Source: Thioclava sp. GXIMD2076 (lineage in GTDB: Bacteria > Pseudomonadota > Alphaproteobacteria > Rhodobacterales > Rhodobacteraceae). From it: a stretch of DNA of 64,000 nucleotides. The notes under the pieces were generated by a model. That model had not been told where the DNA came from. It worked only from the letters and a program-made list of their open reading frames with translations, and ran no database searches. Positions 38,354-48,133 of the stretch are shown here, in pieces; the first letter of the stretch is position 1, and the number at the start of each line of letters is the position of its first letter. The translations under genes and the position numbers were made by a program. The stretch covers positions 1,663,001-1,727,000 of the forward strand of contig NZ_CP149932.1 in the NCBI RefSeq assembly GCF_037949795.1, in the 5' to 3' direction.

Positions 38354-39238
38354 TTATTTCGAGACGGCAAAGGCGTCTTTGAAGCCCAGCCCCTTGATTT
38401 TCGTCAGCAACGTGTTGCGGTCGGATTGCGAGGCAGCAGGGCCCGCCACCACTCGCCAGAATTTCTTGTCTTGCCAGTTTTCCTCGATGGTCTGCGCAAC
38501 CACACCGGATTTGGACAGGGTCTGGGTGACCTGCTCGGCATTGGCTTTTACCGAGAAGATCCCGATCTGGACCAACAGGCCGGTGGGTTTGGCCGCAGAG
38601 GGCTGCAGGGCAGGGGCCGGAGCCTTGGGAGCGGGTTTCGCTGCGGGTTTCTTGGGCTCCGCTGTTGCGGCCGCAGATGCCTGCGCGGGTGCCTTTGCTG
38701 CGGGCGCCGCGGCAGGCAGGGCACCGGTGGCGATCTTCTCGGGCGCCATCGCGTCGGAGGCGGCCACGACCTCTGCCTCGGGGGCAGGTTCGGCGCCCTC
38801 GGGTGCCGCTTCCTGACGGCGCAGGGCCACGACCGAGAGTTTGGCAGGGGCGCCTGCCAGCATTCCCAGCGCATCGGCCGCATCCGAGGAGACCTGAAGC
38901 TTGGGGCCCGGATTCTCGCGTTCGCGGCGGAAGAGCGCGCCGATCACGAATTTTCCGTTGGCGGTGTTACGGATGATGACCCGCTCGGGATCTTTCACGC
39001 TCGGATGCGCGACCCAGACACCGCCCAGCGAGGGGCGGCCATCCCAGAGGCCGTCTTCGGTAACGGAAAAGACCTGGGGCGCTTCGACATCGCGCTCGAC
39101 CAGACGGGCCGAGGTCTGCTCGGTGACCGCGCCCTCATCGGGGTCCTTCTTGCCGAAGGGCAGACCCGTGGTCTGGCAGGCCGCAAGCGAGAGACCCGCG
39201 CCGAACATGATGATCACCGGAGATAGTCGTCTGTGCAT
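38354..39238 (-). CDS. SPOR-domain lipoprotein
   Basis: The 294-residue product has a lipoprotein signal with lipobox LAAC (Cys21), a middle part of strand-rich sequence (about 50-130), a disordered Ala/Pro/Lys-rich linker (about 150-215), and a C-terminal SPOR domain (about 217-294, containing LLVQIGIFSVKANAEQ and FWRVVAGP). SPOR domains bind denuded glycan at division sites, fitting its place before dacC. Start 39238 was chosen for the GAAGGGCAG site just upstream and for the lipoprotein signal; a longer frame begins at 39295. It is first in the seven-gene - strand operon. Confidence 0.87.
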   Translation of the reverse strand: MHRRLSPVIIMFGAGLSLAACQTTGLPFGKKDPDEGAVTEQTSARLVERDVEAPQVFSVTEDGLWDGRPSLGGVWVAHPSVKDPERVIIRNTANGKFVIGALFRRERENPGPKLQVSSDAADALGMLAGAPAKLSVVALRRQEAAPEGAEPAPEAEVVAASDAMAPEKIATGALPAAAPAAKAPAQASAAATAEPKKPAAKPAPKAPAPALQPSAAKPTGLLVQIGIFSVKANAEQVTQTLSKSGVVAQTIEENWQDKKFWRVVAGPAASQSDRNTLLTKIKGLGFKDAFAVSK

Positions 39239-39446
39239 TCTGCCCTTCCCATTCGCAAGGCAAGACAAGGAGATCCCGTCTGCCCGAACATGCACGCCCT
39301 GCGGGGTCGTGATTATTATGCCTCGGTTGCCCGTCTCTTTCGGACGGATCGTTTGACGTGAGTGTAACGGTCAATTCCGTTCAAGGAAAGCACCTCGGCA
39401 CATGCGATTGGCGGCAGATTGCTGGCGATGCCTCAGAAAAACGTGA

Positions 39447-39474
39447 GGGCGCGGACCCGCTATGGTCCGCGCCC
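39447..39474 (-). terminator. Intrinsic terminator after the chemoreceptor gene
   Basis: GGGCGCGGACC (39447-39457) pairs with GGTCCGCGCCC (39464-39474) around a 6-base loop; on the - strand the stem is followed by TCACGTTTTT. A TTTT also lies on the + side, so it may work both ways. The rest of the 286-base gap 39239-39524 holds no visible gene. Confidence 0.75.
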
Positions 39475-39524
39475 CCGTTTTCGGGCATTTTCCCTTGTCT
39501 GTATTCGGGCGACGGAGGCGGGGG

Positions 39525-41591
39525 TCAGCCCGCCAGACGCTGCGGCATCGCGCAGGCGGCGTGCTCTGCCTCGAGCGTGAATTTGGCGCTCTCGCTTGCG
39601 AGCGTCTCGGCCAGCGTCTGCAGCGCGGCCGTGGTGGCCGAAGCTTCCTCGAACATGGCCGCGTTCTGCTGGGTCACCTGATCGAGCTGGTTCACCGCCG
39701 TCTGGATCTCGTGCAGGCCGGTCGATTGCTCGACGGCAGAGTTTGCGATGTCGCGCACCACCTGATCGAGGGAGATCACGACATCCTGGATTTCCTGCAG
39801 CGACTGCCCCGACTGGTTGACCAGTGACACACCGGAATTCACATGGCGCTCGGAGGTCGAGATCAGATCGGCGATTTCCTGTGCCGCATCCGAGGAGCGC
39901 TGCGCCAATGCCCGCACTTCCGAGGCCACCACGGCAAATCCGCGTCCTGTCTCGCCCGCCCGCGCGGCCTCCACACCGGCATTGAGCGCTAGAAGATTGG
40001 TCTGGAAAGCGATATCCTCGATCACCGAGGTGATGCGCGAGATCGCCTGCGAACTCTGGGCGATGGCATTCATCGCAACGATTGTGTCTTCCACGATCTG
40101 GCGCCCGTTCTCGGCACGCACCCGCGCCCCGCCGACCGATTGTTCGGCCGCTTTCGCCCCGTCGGCCGAGCTTTTGACCGAGGCTGCCAGCTGGTTGATG
40201 GCAGCCGCCGATTCCTCGAGCGAGGCCGCCTGTGCCTCGGTGCGCTGGCCCAGCTTGGTGCCTGCCTCCGCCAGATTTCCGGTCTCGGCGCGCAGGGAGT
40301 TCGCGCTGTCCACGATGCCGCCGATCAGCGTCGCGATCTGGTCGAGCGAGCTGTTCATATCGTCGCGCAGCCCTTCGAGGTCGCGCGGCACCTCCACCGT
40401 GATACGCCGAGTCAGATCCCCCTGGTTCAACGCCGTCACCACCTGCTGGAAATCCGCGATGGCGGCCTTGCGCAGGGTGATGTCGGTGGCGAATTTCACC
40501 ACCTTTACCACGTTACCGGCCTCGTCGAGGATCGGGTTGTAGCTGGCCTGGATCCAGATATCGCGGCCATCCTTGCGGATGCGCCGGTATTCGGCCTGCT
40601 GGAAGGTGCCCTCGGCCAGCTTCTGCCAGAAGAGCGTGTAGGCGCTGCTGGCGCGTTCGGCCTCGGCCACAAAAATACGGTGATGCTGGCCCTTGATCTC
40701 GGGCAGGGAATAGCCGAGCGCCTCGAGGAAGAGGGCGTTGGCGGTCAGGATCTTGCCCTCGGGGGTGAATTCGATCACCGCCTGCGAGCGGCCAAGCGCG
40801 GCGATCTGCCCTTCGGCATCCATCGTCTTCTGCTTGTCCTCCGTGATGTCATTGGCGATATTGGTCACGCCGATCACCGTGCCGCGGCTGTCGGTGACCG
40901 GGTTATAGCTTGCATTCAGCCAGATGTCGCGGCCCGCTTTGGTCCGGCGCTTGAACTCGCCCGACTGGAACTTGCCTGCACGCAGCTCGGCCCAGAACTG
41001 CGAATAGGCAGGCGTATGCGCCTCGCCTTCGGGCATGAACCGAGCATGATGGGTGCCTTGCAGATCGGCCAGCGTATAGCCCATCGCCTTGCAGAAGACG
41101 GGGTTGGCGAAGAGGATGTTTCCCTGCGGATCGAAGTCGATCACCGCGTTCGAGCGGTCGAGCGCCTCCAGCTTGGCCATCATCGCCCGTCGCGCCGTTT
41201 CCTGCTTGGTCACATCGCTCGCGGTTTTGATGATGCCGCCGATGCGGCCTTCGGCGGTTTTCCACGGCGTGTAGCTGGCGCTGAGATAAAGGCTCGCGCC
41301 GCTGCGGGTGCGGCGTTCGAAAATCACGGTCTGGGCTTTGCCATTGCGCAGTGCCTCCCAGAAGAGACGATATTCGGTCTGCTCTGCCTGTCCGTCGGGC
41401 ATGAACAGGCTATGGGGTTTGCCCACCAGCTCTTCCGCCGCATAGCCGGTCAGGGTGCAGAAATTCGCATTGACCTGACGGATCGTTCCGTCAGGGTCGA
41501 AACAGATCACGGCCTGTGATTGATCGACCGCCCATGCGACGGGCAACACGGTATCGTTCGGCCCAAGCCGTTTTTTCTTCAGAGTAAACAC
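39525..41591 (-). CDS. Soluble chemoreceptor with three PAS domains
   Basis: The 688-residue protein has no membrane helix. It has three successive PAS/PAC modules (about 22-140, 145-262, 268-385), a HAMP-like stretch (about 388-430, including [10 protein letters not shown]) and a complete methyl-accepting signalling domain. The highly conserved hairpin tip ([16 protein letters not shown]) lies near residue 530. The repeated SYTPW/SYNP and PAS core segments suggest internal signals such as redox, oxygen or ligand; no cofactor ligand can be assigned. Start codon is GTG. No che genes are nearby, so it must report to a kinase encoded elsewhere. An inverted repeat overlaps its ribosome site. Confidence 0.92.
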   Translation of the reverse strand: MFTLKKKRLGPNDTVLPVAWAVDQSQAVICFDPDGTIRQVNANFCTLTGYAAEELVGKPHSLFMPDGQAEQTEYRLFWEALRNGKAQTVIFERRTRSGASLYLSASYTPWKTAEGRIGGIIKTASDVTKQETARRAMMAKLEALDRSNAVIDFDPQGNILFANPVFCKAMGYTLADLQGTHHARFMPEGEAHTPAYSQFWAELRAGKFQSGEFKRRTKAGRDIWLNASYNPVTDSRGTVIGVTNIANDITEDKQKTMDAEGQIAALGRSQAVIEFTPEGKILTANALFLEALGYSLPEIKGQHHRIFVAEAERASSAYTLFWQKLAEGTFQQAEYRRIRKDGRDIWIQASYNPILDEAGNVVKVVKFATDITLRKAAIADFQQVVTALNQGDLTRRITVEVPRDLEGLRDDMNSSLDQIATLIGGIVDSANSLRAETGNLAEAGTKLGQRTEAQAASLEESAAAINQLAASVKSSADGAKAAEQSVGGARVRAENGRQIVEDTIVAMNAIAQSSQAISRITSVIEDIAFQTNLLALNAGVEAARAGETGRGFAVVASEVRALAQRSSDAAQEIADLISTSERHVNSGVSLVNQSGQSLQEIQDVVISLDQVVRDIANSAVEQSTGLHEIQTAVNQLDQVTQQNAAMFEEASATTAALQTLAETLASESAKFTLEAEHAACAMPQRLAG

Positions 41592-41601
41592 AGGGAGATG
41601 C

Positions 41602-41618
41602 TCCGTAATCGTTACGGA
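41602..41618 (-). promoter_or_regulatory. Inverted repeat over the chemoreceptor ribosome site
   Basis: TCCGTAA (41602-41608), TCG, TTACGGA (41612-41618), ending 11 bases upstream of the GTG start. On the - strand its proximal arm includes the ACGGAG that would serve as ribosome site, so folding could block translation; alternatively it is a protein operator. Confidence 0.4.
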
Positions 41619-41746
41619 ACCTAAACTAAGGTGAATTGATTAATGAACTACGCAACAACCATGAGCATGTGATTGATATACATGGAAAATATAGACAGGA
41701 TATGTGATCGTAACATGCAAGAATCTTGCAGGTTTACCTTGGGGAA

Positions 41747-42748
41747 ATGACTAAGCCGCTTATTTATAAGGCAGATTTGGGAATATACTGCGAGGCAGGG
41801 GATTTCTATATCGACCCCCATCGCCCCGTTGCCCGTGCAGTGGTCACCCATGGCCATGCAGATCATGCGCGAGCGGGACATGGTGCTGTTCTCGCTACGC
41901 GGGAAACCCTTGATATCATGAAGATTCGCTATGGTGAGAATTTTGCTGGCGCGACCCAGGCTATCAAGGGCGCGATTCGGGTCGGTGATGTCAATGTCAG
42001 CCTGCGGCCAGCGGGTCATGTGCTGGGCTCCGCGCAGGTGGTTATCGAGAAGGGCGGGCGGCGTGATGTAATTTCGGGCGATTACTCGCGGGTGGCCAAT
42101 CCGGCCTGTGCGCCCTTCGAGCCGGTGCCCTGTGACCTCTTCGTGACCGAGGCGACCTTTGCTTTGCCGGTGTTTCGCCACCCTGATCCGGTTAACGAGA
42201 TTAACCGTTTTCTGGCCTCGGTGCGCCGTTTTCCCGAGCGCCCGCACATCATCGGCGCCTATGCGCTTGGTAAGGCGCAGCGGGTGATCATGCTCCTGCG
42301 GCAGGCAGGATATGATGCGCCGATCTACATACACGGTGCGCTGCAGGCGTTGTGCGACTACCACATCGCGCAGGGTATCCCCTTGGGGGATCTGCGGCCC
42401 GCCACGATGGACAAGGCGCAGGCGAGGGAGTTGCGCGAGGCGGTGCTGATCGCGCCGCCCTCGGCCTTTGGCGCGGCATGGGTGCAGCGCTTTGCCGATC
42501 CGGTGATCTCCTTTGCCAGCGGCTGGATGCAGATCCGCGCCCATGCCCGCAGGCGCGGGGTCGAACTGCCGCTCGTGATCTCCGATCATGTGGACTGGCC
42601 CGATGTTACCCGCACCATCGAGGAAATCGATCCGGAGGAATTCTGGATCACCCATGGCCGCGAGGAGGCGCTGATGCGTTGGGCGGCGCTCACCCAGCGC
42701 CGTGCGCAGCCCTTGCATCTGATGGGCTATGAAGAGGAGCCCGAATGA
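41747..42748 (+). CDS. Ligase-associated DNA exonuclease (MBL fold)
   Basis: The 333-residue protein belongs to the metallo-beta-lactamase/beta-CASP-like exonuclease family found with ATP-dependent ligases. It has the metal site VTHGHADHARAGH near residue 35, RPAGHVLGSAQ near 88, VISGDYSRVANP near 109, TEATFALP near 138 and, toward the C-terminus, ISDHVDWPD near 281 and FWITHGREEALM near 300. In this cassette it processes DNA ends before ligation. Start 41747 follows GGGGA. It overlaps the ligase gene by four bases, so the two are coupled. Confidence 0.93.
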   Translation: MTKPLIYKADLGIYCEAGDFYIDPHRPVARAVVTHGHADHARAGHGAVLATRETLDIMKIRYGENFAGATQAIKGAIRVGDVNVSLRPAGHVLGSAQVVIEKGGRRDVISGDYSRVANPACAPFEPVPCDLFVTEATFALPVFRHPDPVNEINRFLASVRRFPERPHIIGAYALGKAQRVIMLLRQAGYDAPIYIHGALQALCDYHIAQGIPLGDLRPATMDKAQARELREAVLIAPPSAFGAAWVQRFADPVISFASGWMQIRAHARRRGVELPLVISDHVDWPDVTRTIEEIDPEEFWITHGREEALMRWAALTQRRAQPLHLMGYEEEPE

Positions 42749-44337
42749 TGCGCACCTTTGCAGGACTTCTGGAACATCTGGCCTATACTGGCGGGCGCAA
42801 TGCGAAACTCGCCTATCTGGCCGAGTATTTTGCCGCCAGCCCGGACCCCGATCGCGGCTATGCGCTGGCGGCCCTCACCGGCGATCTGTCCTTGGGCCGT
42901 GTGCAGCCCGCGCTCTTGCGGGCCATGGTGGCCCAGAGGGTGGATGCCGAGCTTTTCACGCTGTCCTATGATTTCGTGGGCGATCTGGCCGAGACGATCG
43001 CGCTGATCTGGCCCGAACCTGCCGCGACGATCGATCTGCCACTCGGGCGGGTGGTCGAGACGCTCCTGCCGATGTCAAAGCCCCAAGCCGCCCGCCAGAT
43101 CGCCCATTGGCTCGACCAGTTGTCCGCGCCGGAGCGGCTGGCGCTCCTGAAACTCGCCACGGGTGGGCTGCGGGTGGGTGTCTCGGCGCGGCTGGCACGG
43201 GTGGCGCTCGCCCAGATGGGGGCCCAGATAGGTGGGCCTACGGTCGAGGAGATCGAAGAGCTCTGGCACGGGTTGGCCCCGCCCTATACCGAACTTTTCG
43301 CATGGATCGAGGGCGGCGCGCGTCCCGCCCAAGCAGCCTTTGCGCCCTTCCGCCCCGTGATGCTCTCGACGCCGGTGACCGATGCTGATCTGCCGAAACT
43401 CACCCCCGCCGATTATGTGGCGGAATGGAAATGGGACGGGATCCGCGTGCAGGCCGTCTCCGAGAGCGGCACGCGCAGGATCTATTCGCGCACGGGCGAT
43501 GACATCTCGGGCAGTTTCCCCGATCTGGTGGAGGCGATGGAATTCGAGGGCGCGCTCGATGGCGAGTTGCTGATCAGACGCGGCGATCAGGTGGCGCCTT
43601 TTGCCGATCTGCAAAAGCGCCTTGGCCGCAAGAAGCCGGGCGCAAAGATGATGGCCGAGGCGCCTGCCGCGCTGCGGGCCTATGATATCCTCACATGGGA
43701 GGGCGAGGATCTGCGTGGTCTGGCCTTCGATGCGCGCCGCGCGCGGCTCGAGAGGGCGGTGGCGGGGCTTGATCCGCGGATCGATGCCTCGCCGCTGCTG
43801 CCCTTCGCCGATTGGGAGGCGCTGGCCGCCCTGCGCGCCGATCCGCCCGAGGTCGTGATCGAGGGGGTCATGCTCAAGCGCCATGACAGTGCCTATCAGG
43901 CAGGGCGTCCGCGTGGCCCGTGGTTCAAATGGAAGCGCGAGGCGCGGCTGGTGGATGCGGTGCTTCTCTATGCGCAGCGCGGTCATGGCAAACGCTCCGG
44001 CTTTTATTCTGATTTCACCTTTGCCCTGTGGGATGGTGCGGCGCCCGAGGCGCCTCTGGTGCCGGTGGGTAAGGCCTATTCGGGCTTCACCGATGAGGAA
44101 CTGCGCCGCCTCGACCGCTTTGTGCGCAGCCATACGCGCGAACGCTTCGGGCCGGTGCGCTCGCTCGAACCGAAGCTGGTCGTGGAGGTGGCCTTCGAGG
44201 GGCTCAACCGGTCCTCGCGTCACAAATCGGGCGTGGCGATGCGCTTTCCGCGCATCAGCCGTATCCGCTGGGACAAGCCCGCCGAGGAGGCCGACCAGCT
44301 GAACTCTCTGCTGGATCAATTGCCGCCCGAAGGGTAG
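42745..44337 (+). CDS. ATP-dependent DNA ligase (ligase-associated damage response)
   Basis: The 530-residue enzyme seals nicks using ATP, independent of the NAD-dependent housekeeping ligase. It has an N-terminal helical DNA-binding domain (about 1-200), the adenylation motif EWKWDGIR with catalytic Lys229, motif IIIa near ALDGELLI (about 271), VIEGVMLKRHDSAY near 372 with motif IV, and motif V WFKWKREARLVDAVLL near 392. A C-terminal OB domain follows. The length and neighbourhood (MBL exonuclease, PdeM, Lhr-like helicase) match the bacterial LigC/LigB-like repair cassette rather than Ku-LigD. Confidence 0.94.
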   Translation: MMRTFAGLLEHLAYTGGRNAKLAYLAEYFAASPDPDRGYALAALTGDLSLGRVQPALLRAMVAQRVDAELFTLSYDFVGDLAETIALIWPEPAATIDLPLGRVVETLLPMSKPQAARQIAHWLDQLSAPERLALLKLATGGLRVGVSARLARVALAQMGAQIGGPTVEEIEELWHGLAPPYTELFAWIEGGARPAQAAFAPFRPVMLSTPVTDADLPKLTPADYVAEWKWDGIRVQAVSESGTRRIYSRTGDDISGSFPDLVEAMEFEGALDGELLIRRGDQVAPFADLQKRLGRKKPGAKMMAEAPAALRAYDILTWEGEDLRGLAFDARRARLERAVAGLDPRIDASPLLPFADWEALAALRADPPEVVIEGVMLKRHDSAYQAGRPRGPWFKWKREARLVDAVLLYAQRGHGKRSGFYSDFTFALWDGAAPEAPLVPVGKAYSGFTDEELRRLDRFVRSHTRERFGPVRSLEPKLVVEVAFEGLNRSSRHKSGVAMRFPRISRIRWDKPAEEADQLNSLLDQLPPEG

Positions 44338-44364
44338 CGTTCTGGCCAACCAAGGGAGGCGACT

Positions 44365-44865
44365 ATGTCCGAGAAATCCAACGCCCTGCGCATGGCGCGC
44401 TATAACAGCTGGCAGAATAACGCGATGATCGGGGCGGCCAACCAGCTGCCCGCACCCGAACGTCAGCGCGATTTCGGCACGTTCTTCAAATCCATCGAGG
44501 CAACCTTCTCGCATATCTTCTGGGCCGACCAGGTCTGGCTCTCGCGCTTTGGCGTGGTGGAGCCGATCAAGCTGGGGATCCCCGAAAGCACGGGGCTGAT
44601 CACCGATTGGGACCGCTTCCAGACCGATCGCAAGGCGCTGGACCAGCAGCTTTACGACTGGGTCGAGGGTTTGGACGAGGGGTGGTTCGCGGGCGATCTG
44701 GCATGGTATTCGGGCGCGGTCGGGCGCGATATGGTCAAGCCCCGCGCGCAGGTGATCGGCCATATCTTCAACCACCAGACCCACCATCGTGGACAGATCC
44801 ATGCGATGCTGTCGATGGCGGGCGTCAATTCCGGCATCACCGATCTGGCGATGATGGAGGAGTAA
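44365..44865 (+). CDS. DinB-family (YfiT-fold) metal-binding protein
   Basis: The 166-residue protein has the DinB/YfiT four-helix bundle pattern, with the histidine triad that binds a divalent metal: one in FSHIFWADQVW near residue 50 and two in IFNHQTHHRGQIH near 134-142. It starts MARYNSWQN-like after a short leader, typical of the family. DinB proteins are often damage-inducible or act as thiol-dependent transferases; the function is not established. It lies between the ligase and the convergent PdeM gene, inside the repair cassette, which suggests a linked role but does not prove it. Confidence 0.85.
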   Translation: MSEKSNALRMARYNSWQNNAMIGAANQLPAPERQRDFGTFFKSIEATFSHIFWADQVWLSRFGVVEPIKLGIPESTGLITDWDRFQTDRKALDQQLYDWVEGLDEGWFAGDLAWYSGAVGRDMVKPRAQVIGHIFNHQTHHRGQIHAMLSMAGVNSGITDLAMMEE

Positions 44866-44875
44866 GACGCGGGCG

Positions 44876-45679
44876 CTACGGTTGGGCCTTGCTCTCGGGC
44901 GCAGCCATTGGCGCGTCCGCTACATCTTCCGTGGTGGCTTCGGTGTCCGGTTCGGCCTCGGAGACGGCCACAGCTTCGGGCAGGGCCGGGATCGGCACCC
45001 GCAGGATCTTGCGGCCCATCGCATAGGCGATACCGCCGCCCGTCAGCCGCGCAAGCTCGGGATGGTCCATCTCGAGCCCGCCGGTAAAGGTGCCGAATGC
45101 GGGCAGGATCATATGCTCTTCGCCCACCAGCAGCGCCCGCGCCGTGCGCCCCGCGATACGGGTCTTGGGGTGGAAATGGGCCGAGATATCGGGGCCCCGT
45201 CCCGATGGGCCGCCCGCCTGATGGCGGAAGGCCAGATTGCCGAAGCGGAGTTCGGGCATGATATCGCCAGGCAGGTCGTGCTTGCCCGGGTCATGGTTTC
45301 CGGTGATCCAGATCCAGTCGGTCACCTTGGCGATCGCCGCCAGCCGCGCTTTGACCGAGCGCGCCAGTGACCGCCCCGCCTCGTCGTCATCAAAGGCGTC
45401 ACCCAGCGAGATGACACAGGCAGGCTTGGTGAAAAACAGCGTCGCATCAAGGCGGGCCAGAGTATCGAGATCGCCAAAAGGTGGCAGAAGGGCGCCGCCG
45501 CGCCGCGCCACCCGCTCGGCCTTGCCGAAATGCAGATCGCCCAAAATCAGCGTGCGCCGCTCGGGCCAGTAGAGCGCGCCGGTGGATAGCACCATGAAAC
45601 TATGACCCGCAAAGCGCACGGGGGCAGTGACCAGCTTCTCGTCGAAATCGGGCAGAATGCTCGATACCCCATCTGTCAT
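44876..45679 (-). CDS. pdeM: Ligase-associated metallophosphoesterase (PdeM-type)
   Basis: The 267-residue protein has the calcineurin-like phosphoesterase motifs: LILGDLHFGK near residue 45, ISLGDAFDDDE near 90 and WITGNHDPGKHD near 123, with a later HFHPK segment near 168. These match the PdeM family encoded with Lhr-like helicases and ATP-dependent ligases. The C-terminus (about 235-267) is Glu/Ala-rich and looks disordered. The ATG overlaps the helicase stop by four bases, so helicase and phosphoesterase are coupled on the - strand, converging with the exonuclease-ligase-DinB genes. Confidence 0.92.
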   Translation of the reverse strand: MTDGVSSILPDFDEKLVTAPVRFAGHSFMVLSTGALYWPERRTLILGDLHFGKAERVARRGGALLPPFGDLDTLARLDATLFFTKPACVISLGDAFDDDEAGRSLARSVKARLAAIAKVTDWIWITGNHDPGKHDLPGDIMPELRFGNLAFRHQAGGPSGRGPDISAHFHPKTRIAGRTARALLVGEEHMILPAFGTFTGGLEMDHPELARLTGGGIAYAMGRKILRVPIPALPEAVAVSEAEPDTEATTEDVADAPMAAPESKAQP

Positions 45680-48066
45680 GTCAGTCCTGCCTCGGCCATC
45701 AGCCGTTCCGCTTCTTGTTCCATCAGACGCATTTCGCCCGTTCCACCACGGATCGCAACCCGTCCCGCTTCAAGAAGGAGTGGGGCGGCAAGCGGTGTCA
45801 CGCGAGTGGCGGTAGTATGCGTGACGGACCGGTGTCTGCGCAACATCTCTTCGATACGCCCGAAATCCACCAGCCCGCGCTGCGCCTCGGCCTGCGTCAT
45901 GCGCAGCATCAGATGGTCGGGGTCATAGCGGCGCAGCGTGTCATAGAGGATGTCCGAGGAAAACGTCGCCTGTTTGCCAGAGCGCCGCCCGCCCGGCAGA
46001 TTGCGCTGGATCAGCCCCGCGATGGTGGCCACGGTGCGGAAGGCGCGCTTCATCACCGTATTCCGGCCCAGCCAGTGCTCGAACCCCTCGCGCAGGTCCT
46101 GCGCCTCCAGAAGCGGCTGCGGGTCGGTGACCGGATCGACCGACCATATGAGGAGCGCATAATCGGTGGCGGTAAAGCCCAGAGGCCCGAGGCCCAGATC
46201 CTCCATCCGCTTTGTCACCAGAAGTCCCAGCGTCTGATGGGCGTTGCGCCCCGCAAAGCCGTAGAGGCAGGTATAGTGGCGGTCTTTGCGCGGGAAGCTT
46301 TCCACCAGCAGGTGATCGGGTTGGGGCAGGGCCGATACCTCTGCCTGCAGCTCCAGCCAGTCGCGGCAATGGGGCGGCAGGGCGCGCCATGCGCTCCGGT
46401 CGGCAATCAGCGCCTCCACCCGCCGCGAGAGCTGGGTCGAGGTGGCGAGTTTGGTGCCGGAATAGACGGCGATCTTGGGCTCGCGGCCGCGGGCGGGGGT
46501 CACCTCGACCACCAGATCCCGCAATCCCTCGTAGCGCACCACCTGACCGCCGATCAGGAACGTATCCCCCGGCGCCAGAGTGGCGGCAAAGGCTTCCTCG
46601 ATTTCGCCCAGAGGCCCCCCGCCGCGCCGCGATTTCAGGCGGACCTTCAGTGTCTCGCTATCCACGATCGTGCCGATATTCATCCGCAGATCGCGTGCAC
46701 TCCGCGGATCGCGCAGCTGCCAGAGCCCATGGCGCTGCATCAGCCGCTGCCAGCGGTCATAGGCCCTGAGCGCGTAGCCACCCGTCGCGCAATACTCCAG
46801 ACAATCGTCAAACACGGCCCGCGTGAGCGCGGCATAGGGGCCCGCGCGGCACACCTCGGTATAGAGCGTATCGGCATTGAAGGGGGCTGCGCAGGCCGTC
46901 AGCAGGATATGCTGGCAGAGCACATCCAGAGGTCCGTCCCCGCGCGGATCGCCATCCAGGTCATTCTCCCGCACGGCTTGCAGGGCGGCGGCACATTCGA
47001 TCTCCTCGAACCGGTTGGCCGCCACGATCCGCGCCTTCGAGGGCGTGTCATAGCGGTGGTTGGCCCGCCCGATCCGCTGCACGAGGCGCTTGACGTTTTT
47101 CGGCGCGCCCACCTGAATGACCAGATCGACATCGCCCCAGTCGAGCCCCAGATCCAGCGAGCCGGTGCAGACCACCGCCCGCAGGCTGCCCGCCACCATC
47201 GCCGCCTCGACCTTCTGTCGGGCCTCGCGGGCAAGCGAGCCGTGATGGAGGCCGATAGGTTCGTTCGTGTCATTGACTTCCCAGAGCGCCTGGAAGAACA
47301 GCTCGGCCTGCGCACGGGTATTCAGGAATACCAGTGTCAATTTCGCCTCGCGGATCGCTGCCATCACATCGCGCACGGCATAGCGCCCGCCACCGCCCGA
47401 CCATGGCGGCGGGTCAGTGGTGGCCAGCATCGCGATATCGGGGGCGGGGCCGGGGTCGGCCTGAATAATGCGTGCGCCGCCCATGAACGCTGCAAGCCCC
47501 TGCGGGTCCTCGACGGTCGCCGAAAGGCCGGTGACGGTAAGATCGGGCGCAAGGCTGCGCAACCGCGCAAGGCCCAGCATCAGCTGGTCTCCGCGGCGGC
47601 TTTCGGCCAGCGCGTGGATCTCGTCGAGAACCACCCGTTTCAGCCCCGCAAAGATCTTCGGCGCTTCGGGATAGGACAGCAGCAGCGCCAGCGATTCGGG
47701 CGTCGTCAGCAGGATATCGGGCGGGTCCACCCGCTGGCGCCTACGGGTCGTGGCGCTTGTGTCGCCCGTGCGATCCTCCACGCGAATATTGAGGCCCAGC
47801 CCGTCAATCGGGGCGTTCAGGGACCGCGCGATATCCGCACTCAGCGCCTTGAGCGGCGAGACATAGAGCGTGTGCATCCCGCCTTGCGGCCCATGCAGCA
47901 GATCGGCGAGGCTCGGCAGGAACCCCGCCAGTGTCTTGCCCCCGCCCGTCGGCGCGATCAGGAGCGCATCGCCCTGATGGCAGAGCACCTCCAGCTGATG
48001 CGGATGCGGGGTCCAGCCTTGGGCCGAGAACCAGTTTTGCAAAGCGGGGGGGAGCGAGGGCATCAT
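45676..48066 (-). CDS. Ligase-associated Lhr-like DEXH helicase
   Basis: The 796-residue superfamily 2 helicase has Walker A APTGGGKTLAGFLP near residue 38, the DEIH box VVLDEIHALAESRRG near 146, SATVEDPQGLA near 180, RecA2-domain motifs including GSLDLGLDWGDVDLVIQ near 305 and QRIGRANHRYD near 334, then a winged-helix and a C-terminal Lhr-core region. It lacks the long C-terminal extension of full-length Lhr (about 1,500 residues), so it is the Lhr-core form found with ligase, exonuclease and PdeM. It probably unwinds DNA or RNA-DNA hybrids at damage sites. Confidence 0.94.
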   Translation of the reverse strand: MMPSLPPALQNWFSAQGWTPHPHQLEVLCHQGDALLIAPTGGGKTLAGFLPSLADLLHGPQGGMHTLYVSPLKALSADIARSLNAPIDGLGLNIRVEDRTGDTSATTRRRQRVDPPDILLTTPESLALLLSYPEAPKIFAGLKRVVLDEIHALAESRRGDQLMLGLARLRSLAPDLTVTGLSATVEDPQGLAAFMGGARIIQADPGPAPDIAMLATTDPPPWSGGGGRYAVRDVMAAIREAKLTLVFLNTRAQAELFFQALWEVNDTNEPIGLHHGSLAREARQKVEAAMVAGSLRAVVCTGSLDLGLDWGDVDLVIQVGAPKNVKRLVQRIGRANHRYDTPSKARIVAANRFEEIECAAALQAVRENDLDGDPRGDGPLDVLCQHILLTACAAPFNADTLYTEVCRAGPYAALTRAVFDDCLEYCATGGYALRAYDRWQRLMQRHGLWQLRDPRSARDLRMNIGTIVDSETLKVRLKSRRGGGPLGEIEEAFAATLAPGDTFLIGGQVVRYEGLRDLVVEVTPARGREPKIAVYSGTKLATSTQLSRRVEALIADRSAWRALPPHCRDWLELQAEVSALPQPDHLLVESFPRKDRHYTCLYGFAGRNAHQTLGLLVTKRMEDLGLGPLGFTATDYALLIWSVDPVTDPQPLLEAQDLREGFEHWLGRNTVMKRAFRTVATIAGLIQRNLPGGRRSGKQATFSSDILYDTLRRYDPDHLMLRMTQAEAQRGLVDFGRIEEMLRRHRSVTHTTATRVTPLAAPLLLEAGRVAIRGGTGEMRLMEQEAERLMAEAGLT

Positions 48067-48133
48067 GCCCCCGAGATAGGACAGAAAAACGCCTGCGCAA
48101 GGGATCCAGCGCAGGCGTTTCGACGTGATTTGA

